From positions 16,230-21,773 of the forward strand of contig DHOX01000084.1 in the NCBI GenBank assembly GCA_002409785.1: a DNA stretch of 5,544 nt. The letters are read 5' to 3'. Made by a program: the position numbers and the translations under genes. This stretch comes from Prevotella sp. UBA5379. Lineage in GTDB: Bacteria; Bacteroidota; Bacteroidia; Bacteroidales; Bacteroidaceae. Shown one piece after another: positions 1-5,544 of the stretch (position 1 is the stretch's first letter; each line of letters begins with the position of its first letter). The notes beneath the pieces were generated by a model that made no database searches, was not told the DNA's origin, and saw only the letters and a program-made list of their open reading frames with translations.

Positions 1-38
1 AAGTACAATCATAATAAGAATCAAGGTTACTGAACTTC

Positions 39-1652
39 CTACTTCTTACCTCCATTCCACAGGAATTTTGCGTATTTCAACCCATAAGCATCATAAAGGT
101 TCCGCATCTTTACAGAACGTGTCCGGAAATCCTCAAAGTCCTTGGCTTCCGGCTGCATCCATTGGACTTCAGACAAGGCTGCCATCCGGGGGAGAATCTG
201 ATATTCTGCCAGATTGGGACAAGTGATATACTCTGTCCAAAGGTTAGCCTGAACACCGATGATATGCTTGTTAGTCTCCTTGTCAGCAGGATCGGCGAAA
301 GGTTCAAAACTATATACTTTTTCGACGGGCAAATAACCACCAATAAGCAGCGGTTCCCTCTCCGTATCCGACGTCTGATAATGATCAAAATAGTCATAAC
401 TGCCTGGAGACATAATGACGTCATACCCTGCTTTTGCTGCCTGCGCGCCAGGAGCGGCACCACGCCACGACATTACTACGGCAGCCTTATTCGGATTACC
501 CGCAAGGATCTCGTCCCATCCGATCATCACCCTCCCCTTAGATCTGACATAACTTTCTACACGATTCGTAAAATAACCCTGAAGGGTCTTTACCGTCAGG
601 TGATTATCTTCCATCACTTTCTGGCATCTTGGGCAAGAAGCCCAATGGTCCGTATGTGCCTCATCACCACCTAAATGAATATATTTTGACGGAAACAGGC
701 CCATTATTTCATCAATCACTCCCTTTACAAACGTGTAAACGGTATCATTGCCTAGACACAGAGGATCTCCTCCACTCCACTTGGTCAAGACTTGATAAGG
801 GCCACCTGTACATCCCAGTTCGGGATAGGCCGTAAGAGCAGCCAGCACATGCCCAGGCATATCAATTTCCGGAATTATCGTAATATAACGGTCAGCCGCA
901 TACTTCACAATCTCTCTCGCTTCATCCTGCGTGTAGAAGCCTCCGTAGGGTGTACCATCATATACCTCACTATTCCGTCCGATCACCGTCTCACTCCGGA
1001 CTGATCCCACAAGGGTAAGCCTGGGATATTTCTTGATCTCTATCCGCCAGCCCTGATCATCCGTCAAGTGCCAGTGGAAGACATTCATATTGTGAAGGGC
1101 AAGTAAATCAATGAATTTCTTAATGAAAGAAACAGGAAAGAAATGGCGGACACAGTCCAGCATCATTCCCCGATAGGCAAAGCGAGGCGCATCGACGATT
1201 TTCACAGCCGGAAGTTCAACTGACATCAGGTTTTGGTCTACCGGCAATGACTTACGTAAAGTCTGAATGCCATAGAATACTCCTGCGGGAGTTTGTCCGC
1301 AGATAGTTACCTCCCGATGGCTGACTTTAATCGTATAACCTTCCTTATTGCTGATTCTTTTATTAAGATTAAGATTCAGATGGATGGCATTTTTATGTTT
1401 GCTGTTGGTAACGACCTGAAGTTTCATGCCTGTAGTTTCCCCAATATATTCAACCAAGAATTGGCCATCCCGAAGTAGTCTTTCATCACCAGCCGGTACC
1501 ACAATAACGGTTTCTGAATTCAACAGGAAAGGCTTTTTATCACTCATTATAATAGATTCCGGCAACGGAACCACCCGATAATTTACCCTGTCTTGAGCAA
1601 AGGCAGCAGTTATCAGCAACAGGCCAGTCATTACTAAGAATAATTTTTTCAT
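39..1652 (-). CDS. Secreted GH20 beta-N-acetylhexosaminidase
   Basis: This enzyme removes terminal beta-linked GlcNAc or GalNAc from glycans; export suggests it acts in the periplasm or at the cell surface. I chose the ATG at 1652, giving 537 residues, because MKKLFLVMTGLLL opens a normal signal peptide with likely cleavage after A19 (TAAFA/QD). An ATG 45 bases further upstream would add 15 residues before the signal peptide. There is no lipobox cysteine, so it is probably not a lipoprotein. Residues about 25-155 fit the GH20 N-terminal alpha/beta domain and about 158-500 the catalytic barrel. Visible family marks are AYRGMMLD (160-166) with the sugar-binding Arg161, HWHLTDDQGWRIEIKKYP (193-210), PEIDMPGH (261-268), and HLGGDEAH (326-333), where D330-E331 are the catalytic pair of substrate-assisted GH20 catalysis. 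Aromatic pocket residues are in SWRG, NLWTEY and VQWM. The length is normal and the frame intact. Exact substrate (chitobiose, N-glycan, mucin) cannot be read from the sequence. Confidence 0.96.
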   Translation of the reverse strand: MKKLFLVMTGLLLITAAFAQDRVNYRVVPLPESIIMSDKKPFLLNSETVIVVPAGDERLLRDGQFLVEYIGETTGMKLQVVTNSKHKNAIHLNLNLNKRISNKEGYTIKVSHREVTICGQTPAGVFYGIQTLRKSLPVDQNLMSVELPAVKIVDAPRFAYRGMMLDCVRHFFPVSFIKKFIDLLALHNMNVFHWHLTDDQGWRIEIKKYPRLTLVGSVRSETVIGRNSEVYDGTPYGGFYTQDEAREIVKYAADRYITIIPEIDMPGHVLAALTAYPELGCTGGPYQVLTKWSGGDPLCLGNDTVYTFVKGVIDEIMGLFPSKYIHLGGDEAHTDHWASCPRCQKVMEDNHLTVKTLQGYFTNRVESYVRSKGRVMIGWDEILAGNPNKAAVVMSWRGAAPGAQAAKAGYDVIMSPGSYDYFDHYQTSDTEREPLLIGGYLPVEKVYSFEPFADPADKETNKHIIGVQANLWTEYITCPNLAEYQILPRMAALSEVQWMQPEAKDFEDFRTRSVKMRNLYDAYGLKYAKFLWNGGKK

Positions 1653-1756
1653 ATAGAAAACAGATATATAAGAAATGGTTATTTCGATAATTTTCAATAA
1701 CTTAATGACTCCCCATCATTATAGCTACAAGTCTCACTCAATACACAATTTACTTG

Positions 1757-1787
1757 CAAAGTAAGCGAATTTCTTCAGAATACGCAA
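1757..1787 (-). promoter_or_regulatory. Candidate Bacteroidota promoter of the GH20 gene
   Basis: Read on the minus strand, TTG (1787-1785) is followed after 20 bases by TTACTTTG (1764-1757). This matches the Bacteroidota pattern of a -33 TTG and a -7 TAnnTTTG box with one mismatch in the second base. Transcription would start near 1750 and leave a leader of about 100 bases before the ATG at 1652. No strong Shine-Dalgarno is seen in the AT-rich leader, which is usual for this group. Confidence 0.5.
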
Positions 1788-1825
1788 GAAATTACCCAAA
1801 GAAATATCTGTTCATCACCTTCCTC

Positions 1826-1854
1826 GGGATTACCCTAATTTAAAATAGGGATTT
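1826..1854. promoter_or_regulatory. Inverted repeat nested in a direct repeat, possible operator
   Basis: CCCTAATTT (1833-1841) and AAAATAGGG (1842-1850) form an 18-base palindrome with one mismatched pair (1838/1845). The hexamer GGGATT occurs at 1826-1831 and again at 1848-1853, exactly 22 bases apart, about two helical turns. The element ends eight bases before the -33 TTG of the rightward promoter, a position typical of an activator or repressor site. It could also be a short hairpin in a transcript, but no transcript is expected to cover it from the promoters seen here. No regulator gene is visible in the window. Confidence 0.4.
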
Positions 1855-1858
1855 ATCC

Positions 1859-1889
1859 TTGCAACATTACAGCGAATTGTGTACCTTTG
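1859..1889 (+). promoter_or_regulatory. Bacteroidota promoter of the DKNYY/HEPN-like unit
   Basis: TTG at 1859-1861, 20 bases, then TACCTTTG at 1882-1889 is a full match to the Bacteroidota -33/-7 promoter pattern. Transcription should begin around 1893-1897, leaving a leader of only about 20-25 bases before the ATG at 1917. It drives the two plus-strand genes that end at 3183. The leader has no good Shine-Dalgarno, only an AAAG-rich stretch. Confidence 0.72.
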
Positions 1890-1916
1890 AAATCATAAAC
1901 CATCTAAAGACAAGAC

Positions 1917-2465
1917 ATGATGACCAATCGCTTACGGAAAAACATTTTAAAAATCTTTTTGGCAACATCACTGATACTGATGCCCTCATTTGCCAGCGCC
2001 CAGAATTCCAGACCAGACTATCAGGTACGCGACACAGAAGTTTATTATCACCAAGAACGCATTAAAGATGCTGATGCCGATTCTTTCCACAACTTGGGAT
2101 TCGGTTACGGAAAGGACCGTTACCATGTATACAAGGACGGAGAAATCCTTGAGTATGTTGATCCCGAGCCCTTCCGCATTGATCCAAGGTATGGAGGCCA
2201 CCAGCAAGAGCGGGAAGAGAACAGAGAAAGGGGCGGATATTTCAAATCCACATTCGATGTGTTCTATAACGGGCGGAAGATTGAAGATGCTACCCCAAGT
2301 TCATTCCAGGAGATCGGCGGTGGTTATGCCAAGGATGCCTTTAATGTCTATTACCGTGGGAAAAAAGTCGAAGACGCCTCTCCCAGCAGTTTTCAATATA
2401 AAGGGAAAGGGTATGCCAGAGACAGCTTTAATACCTACTTTTACGGGAAAAAGATCAGTAACTGA
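1917..2465 (+). CDS. Secreted DKNYY-repeat protein
   Basis: This is a 182-residue exported protein of the DKNYY family, whose biochemical role is unknown. Two consecutive ATGs (1917 and 1920) begin the frame; either gives the same signal peptide, with basic residues at 5-9, a hydrophobic core at 10-24 and likely cleavage after A28 (SFASA/QN). No lipobox is present. The mature part is made of 29-residue units of the form V-Y-Y-x-G-K-K-I-E-D-A-S-P-S-S-F-Q-x-x-G-x-G-Y-A-K-D: units begin near residues 40, 69, 113 and 142, and a partial one at 171. The second unit is degenerate and is followed by a charged, Glu/Arg-rich insert (about 98-107). The family is known for tandem YYxGK-type repeats that probably fold as beta hairpins. 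The gene directly precedes the membrane protein gene with one base between stop and start, so both are likely co-transcribed and translationally coupled. A binding or structural role is a guess. Confidence 0.85.
   Translation: MMTNRLRKNILKIFLATSLILMPSFASAQNSRPDYQVRDTEVYYHQERIKDADADSFHNLGFGYGKDRYHVYKDGEILEYVDPEPFRIDPRYGGHQQEREENRERGGYFKSTFDVFYNGRKIEDATPSSFQEIGGGYAKDAFNVYYRGKKVEDASPSSFQYKGKGYARDSFNTYFYGKKISN
2034..2452 (+). repeat. Tandem 29-residue DKNYY protein repeats
   Basis: Protein-level repeats with an 87-base period lie inside the secreted DKNYY gene. The clearest pair starts at residues 113 and 142 (bases 2253 and 2340), sharing IEDA/VEDA, PSSFQ and GYAKD/GYARD. A partial last copy (residues 171-182) ends the protein. 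The nucleotide sequences of the copies differ much more than the amino acids, so these are old repeats held by selection rather than recent duplications. Confidence 0.75.
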
Positions 2466-2466
2466 T

Positions 2467-3183
2467 ATGATAAACAACATCAATTCAGATACCTTATATT
2501 GGGTGTTCTCAACTATGCCCCAGACGTTAGCAGCTTTTGTCGGACTCGTTATCGCCGGAGTATCTTTCATTCAACAACGGGTAGACGATATTGTTGAGAC
2601 AGACAGCACATATACAGAAATCTATGAAGATGTAAAGAAATACATACATTCAGGACTGAAAAAGATTCTTTATGCATCACTATGCATTCTCCCTATCGAT
2701 TTCTTCTGCCTGTATCTCAACGGCTATATCATAAATGTCATTCATAACCCTTTCGTGTTCATCATCTGCAGTCTACTGGTTCTCATTAATGTCTGCATAT
2801 TCGGCTACACCATCCTATACGTTGTAAAAATATTAAGTCCAAAGTTTCTGAGCAGTACCATTGAAAAGCTTTCCAATGAATATCACGGGGGCAGTGTGGA
2901 TATATCAGACTTCATCAAACACTTCATGGATTTTGAAAAAGAAGTAAGACGTGTTACAGAAAAGAGTCTGGCCATTCAAGAGAAGACGATGAACATTTAT
3001 CAGATGGTGAACGTACTTTTCAGTGCTGGAATATTGACCCGGCAAGAAGTGAACAGGATTCTCACCCTCAACAAAATGAGGAACCTCATTATCCATGGCG
3101 GAGAGATCAAGCATGTAGAAAAGACCTTAGACAACCAGTTGATTGCCATCACCAATAAGTTGAACGACATTTCCTGCCTGTAG
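2467..3183 (+). CDS. Membrane protein with C-terminal HEPN-like R-x4-H motif
   Basis: No family is recognised with certainty. The frame is open far upstream, but the start is placed at the ATG at 2467, one base after the TGA of the preceding gene, since the upstream part only mirrors the DKNYY gene in another frame. The 238-residue product has three hydrophobic segments, about 11-35, 67-85 and 95-121. The lysine-rich loop between the first two and the uncharged short loop at 86-94 suggest N-out, C-in topology, placing residues 122-238 in the cytosol. That part is charged and helical, and includes MRNLIIHGGE around R205, N206 and H210. R-N-x3-H is the shape of the catalytic or nucleotide-binding motif of HEPN domains (R-x4-6-H, often with a polar residue after the Arg). 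HEPN proteins are often RNases or partners in toxin, stress and phage-defence systems, but many RNxxxHG proteins have no known activity. Alternatives are a plain helical membrane sensor. Gene reality is well supported; function is open. Confidence 0.8.
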   Translation: MINNINSDTLYWVFSTMPQTLAAFVGLVIAGVSFIQQRVDDIVETDSTYTEIYEDVKKYIHSGLKKILYASLCILPIDFFCLYLNGYIINVIHNPFVFIICSLLVLINVCIFGYTILYVVKILSPKFLSSTIEKLSNEYHGGSVDISDFIKHFMDFEKEVRRVTEKSLAIQEKTMNIYQMVNVLFSAGILTRQEVNRILTLNKMRNLIIHGGEIKHVEKTLDNQLIAITNKLNDISCL

Positions 3184-3186
3184 GAG

Positions 3187-3208
3187 AGTTCTTCTAGAAA
3201 CAAGAATT
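3187..3208. terminator. Weak hairpin in convergent gap
   Basis: AGTTCTT (3187-3193) can pair with AAGAATT (3202-3208) around an eight-base loop, with one G-T pair. It lies between the convergent stop codons at 3183 and 3215. There is no following T run on the plus strand and the stem is AT-rich, so it is only a weak candidate for a shared terminator. The overlapping TTCTAGAA palindrome at 3192-3199 is an alternative fold. Confidence 0.25.
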
Positions 3209-3214
3209 AATAGC

Positions 3215-5209
3215 TCAGTTATTCAAGTTAAAATAATAAGTATCTTTTCCTTTTTGACTTGAAATGATTTTTCCGTTCCTCTCCAATTGTACTTTCGGGT
3301 GATTACCCAAACGTACTACCCTCAAGTCAAAATCACTGTTACAAATATGAATATGGCGCAATGACATACCATTCCATTCTTTAGGAAGTCTCGGAGAGAC
3401 CGTAAAGGAATGTAATCCGACAGGACGGATACCAAACATACCTTCGATAATGACACGTGCATAGAGAGCGCTCTCTGCAGAAAGTTGTCGTTGACCACCT
3501 TCCGGCCACGCTTCAATAGCATAAGGAACATGATCACCTAAAAGACGCTTATGGGAATAAAACGACAGAAATTTCATCGCCCGGCCAGTTTCACCTGCCA
3601 TAAATACTCCCCTCAACGCATATAGAGTTGATCTATCCCAAAACGTATGATCACCCTCCTGAGTCAGTAACCCATTTTCTGTCCATAAGCGAGTAGAGAA
3701 CAATGCATCTATTGTTCCCTTTGCCCTTTTATTAATACCCATAGCAAGTGGAATGCAAATCCATGATCGAAGTACCTTGTTCCCCTTATAATATCGGTAA
3801 GTATCATAGCCTTCTATATTCTCATGGAAATAATTATCAATATTTCTTTCCATTATCTTAGCTCTATGAGAATACGTCCTTTCCAATTCTTTTTCGTTTA
3901 AATCCCGCGCTAAATAAGATGATGATATTAATGCATCATAATATAAACAGGAAGTACATAAATTAGCACTGCCAGAAGGGAAACGATGTTCTAATTCATC
4001 GGCATCAGAAGTAACTACTCCATCGGCATTTAATTTACGATGGCAATATTCCAGGCACCATTTGATAAGAGGCCATAATTGCTTTGCCGTATTCTCTTTT
4101 CCAAATTCCAAGGCACAACGGGAAGCACCATAGGCGATCATAGCAGCATCACCCCGGTCACCCGCCCCATTCCAATAGTCATCTCCCTCCGCAATAATAG
4201 AACTAGGAATAGGTTTCCAATCCAGATTCATATATTTCGCAAAAAGACTAAAAGATGTCATAACTGACTGCATAGCATACGAATACCCTGTAAAAGGGAA
4301 AAAAGGATCAGCATATTCAGCCTCATCATTTGCCCAAATTGCTGCATAATAAGCTTCCCCTCCTGGACTATGCATTGGGCCTGCCTTAGTTTGAAAAATA
4401 CTTTCACAGGAACGTATCTTGGAAAAATCGAACATTCTGTTGATAATAGGATCAGGAGTTTTAAGTATCAGAGTTGCCATCAACTGACTGACCAATGAGC
4501 GACGCCGCCTAATTTCTTCATCAACATCCCATCTAAGAGAAGGTTCATTTTCCCTGACGGCAGATAGTAATGCGGAAAAAGACACAGAATCACCTGGCAA
4601 CAACTGGTAAACACCAGAGCCTTGTATTTGCTGTTCTATGCGATAAGCTCCATAAACGCCTTCTTTTTTAGCCGTTATCAATACAGGATGTCGATTATCT
4701 ATCTCTAATTTACAAGGCTTTTTGCCATCATTTCTTAAAGTGAACTTTTCTACTAATGCAGGTTTTTCAGTAGATGGAGTATAAACCCTACGAACATGAA
4801 TTTGACCAAAGCTGCTCTCAACGGTCATCATGCCATCAAGAGTTACTGATTGTGTCTTCTCACAACTCAAGCTGTGTTGATTAATCGTTACTGCATCTAA
4901 AGCATTCCAGGAAAGATGGCGCTGCAAGCTACCATGCGTGTCATTCGGAATGGTCCTGAGGAGAGGCCACACCATTCCGAAATTACAAGCAAAACTTCCA
5001 TCTTGCCGTATTCCGTACTGTAGGACAACCGACATCCTTTTGCCTGACATTTCAATATGATCACAATGTGCTCTTCCATCATATTTCCATGTAATTCCAT
5101 TACTATTATTTAAATTCCAATAGTCTTTCTCTGCCTTTGCAGATACCACACAAAAAAGCATCAAAATCACTAAAAGTATTTTACTTCTTTTAAAAACCAT
5201 TTGTCCCAT
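3215..5209 (-). CDS. Exported six-hairpin, (alpha/alpha)6 glycosidase-like protein
   Basis: A large exported enzyme, probably a glycoside hydrolase acting in the periplasm or outside the cell; the substrate is unknown. The ATG at 5209 gives 664 residues; a second ATG at 5200 gives 661 and begins the signal peptide more directly (MVFKRSKILLVILMLFCVVSAKA), so either may be used. Residues about 30-240 look like a beta-sandwich N-terminal domain, with ERF-type strands such as VEKFTLRNDGKKPCKLEI. Residues about 255-600 look like the (alpha/alpha)6 barrel: AIWANDEAEYADPFFPFTG (290-308), EGDDYWNGAGDRGDAAM (341-357), TSDADELEHRFPSG (400-413), TFWDRSTLYALRG (522-534), and EAWPEGGQRQLSAESA (566-581). 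Acidic residues in the first three and last of these are catalytic candidates. The C-terminal GIRPVGLHSFTVSPRLPKEWNG resembles the small beta domain ending many six-hairpin glycosidases and phosphorylases. I cannot assign a GH family. The gene looks more AT-rich by eye than the GH20 gene and adjoins transposase debris, so recent acquisition is possible. Confidence 0.82.
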   Translation of the reverse strand: MGQMVFKRSKILLVILMLFCVVSAKAEKDYWNLNNSNGITWKYDGRAHCDHIEMSGKRMSVVLQYGIRQDGSFACNFGMVWPLLRTIPNDTHGSLQRHLSWNALDAVTINQHSLSCEKTQSVTLDGMMTVESSFGQIHVRRVYTPSTEKPALVEKFTLRNDGKKPCKLEIDNRHPVLITAKKEGVYGAYRIEQQIQGSGVYQLLPGDSVSFSALLSAVRENEPSLRWDVDEEIRRRRSLVSQLMATLILKTPDPIINRMFDFSKIRSCESIFQTKAGPMHSPGGEAYYAAIWANDEAEYADPFFPFTGYSYAMQSVMTSFSLFAKYMNLDWKPIPSSIIAEGDDYWNGAGDRGDAAMIAYGASRCALEFGKENTAKQLWPLIKWCLEYCHRKLNADGVVTSDADELEHRFPSGSANLCTSCLYYDALISSSYLARDLNEKELERTYSHRAKIMERNIDNYFHENIEGYDTYRYYKGNKVLRSWICIPLAMGINKRAKGTIDALFSTRLWTENGLLTQEGDHTFWDRSTLYALRGVFMAGETGRAMKFLSFYSHKRLLGDHVPYAIEAWPEGGQRQLSAESALYARVIIEGMFGIRPVGLHSFTVSPRLPKEWNGMSLRHIHICNSDFDLRVVRLGNHPKVQLERNGKIISSQKGKDTYYFNLNN

Positions 5210-5323
5210 TAATAAATTATTATATGATTAAGATTGTGCTCAAGCATAGAATTTCCAAATATTCTTTGACACAATCTAGTACTATTTAAATGAGTATAAT
5301 TATCCTCAATTGAGTGATTTTCT
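5210..5323. other. AT-rich non-coding gap upstream of glycosidase
   Basis: No gene is seen here. The leader of the minus-strand glycosidase must lie in this stretch, yet no convincing TTG-N20-TAnnTTTG pair is found on the minus strand. The best -7-like box, AATATTTG (5263-5256), lacks a -33 TTG at the right distance. A perfect ten-base palindrome CTCAATTGAG lies at 5305-5314. The junction between chromosome and insertion element should lie in or near this gap, but no clear terminal repeat or target duplication is visible. Confidence 0.5.
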
Positions 5324-5544
5324 TCAATCATAGGTTCTGTGTTGAAACACCGGTCTATAGGACACAACCACAACAACTAGCCTGTCAAAAAGTCTATCAC
5401 CAAATGATTGGCGGTTGAACTTCCAGCAGAATTCCTCCAGATAATTCTAAAGGAACTCGTCTTTGATGCCATGATAAATATCAAGCAAAAGGGACTTTGC
5501 ATTCGATATGGCAGTGTGAACCAACGGCAGTATTTTCGATGCCT
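5324..5544 (-). pseudogene. C-terminal end of IS1595-family transposase, amber-interrupted
   Basis: Read on the minus strand in one frame, this encodes the end of an IS1595/ISXO2-type DDE transposase and leaves the window at 5544. The first 31 residues contain LPLVHTAISNAKSLLLDIYH then GIKDEFL, followed by TAG (5449-5447), then NYLEEFCWKFNRQSFGDRLF and 20 more residues to a TGA at 5326-5324. The order H-x-x-I-S-N-x-K, YHG-(I/V)-K, FLQ-x-YL-x-EF-C-x-(K/R)-FNR, LFDRL is characteristic of the C-terminal part of this family, whose members use the Asn/Lys of ISNxK near the active site. The TAG stands where the family usually has Gln, so a single CAG-to-TAG change fits. The amber and the loss of a recognisable end make this an inactive remnant, although the upstream part cannot be judged here. 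The bases from 5330 onward read poorly in every other frame. Confidence 0.75.

Noticed and set aside
1..38. Possible terminator downstream of the GH20 gene.
   Set aside because: No stem-loop or T run can be seen in these 38 bases.
621..635. CPRC in the GH20 enzyme (Cys340 and Cys343) as a metal-binding site.
   Set aside because: Only one CxxC pair is present and no second ligand pair is nearby; a disulfide in an exported enzyme is simpler.
162..674. A 170-codon open frame on the plus strand opposite the GH20 gene.
   Set aside because: It lies antisense to a clear catalytic domain and has no recognisable features.
1990..2466. The reading frame of the membrane protein stays open through most of the DKNYY gene, which could give a longer protein or a +1 frameshift fusion.
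   Set aside because: Its translation there is basic, low-quality sequence without domains, and the ATG at 2467 just after the stop codon with an immediate membrane helix is a natural start. The A-runs nearby are not a recognised slippery site with a following structure.
5305..5314. Perfect palindrome CTCAATTGAG as an operator or insertion-element end.
   Set aside because: Ten-base AT-rich palindromes occur by chance, and neither a partner copy nor a promoter at a suitable distance is seen.
5408..5542. Open plus-strand frame reading LAVELPAEFLQ and onward to the window edge.
   Set aside because: It is the mirror of the transposase frame, sharing its codon boundaries, and matches no family, whereas the minus-strand reading has clear IS1595 features.

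Overview
The window looks like a piece of a Bacteroidales chromosome, most likely a gut Bacteroides or Parabacteroides type. The reasons are two good matches to the Bacteroidota promoter (TTG, about 20 bases, then TAnnTTTG), a lack of strong Shine-Dalgarno sites, two exported glycan-degrading enzymes, a DKNYY-repeat lipid-free secreted protein, and the end of an IS1595-type transposase. This placement is an inference from style and family content, because no marker gene is present.

Layout, left to right. Positions 39-1652 (minus) hold a complete secreted family GH20 beta-N-acetylhexosaminidase. Positions 1653-1916 form a divergent regulatory region with one promoter firing left into the hexosaminidase and one firing right. 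Just upstream of the rightward promoter is a near-perfect 18-base inverted repeat nested in a direct repeat. Positions 1917-3183 (plus) hold a tight two-gene unit: a secreted DKNYY-repeat protein and, one base after its stop codon, a three-helix membrane protein whose cytosolic C-terminus carries an R-x4-H motif of the HEPN kind (RNLIIH). Only 31 bases then separate this unit from a convergent gene, 3215-5209 (minus), which encodes an exported 661-664 residue enzyme of the (alpha/alpha)6 six-hairpin glycosidase type. Positions 5210-5323 are AT-rich and non-coding. Positions 5324-5544 (minus) hold the C-terminal end of an IS1595-family transposase, interrupted by an in-frame amber codon and running off the window edge.

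The two glycosidases are probably periplasmic or surface enzymes for host or dietary glycans. They are not next to SusC/SusD genes here, so no polysaccharide-utilization locus can be claimed from this window. The least explained part is the DKNYY plus membrane-HEPN-like pair. The first protein is predicted outside the inner membrane and the second has its putative RNase-like or nucleotide-binding helical domain inside. Their near-zero spacing suggests they are made together, but no function can be assigned from the sequence alone.
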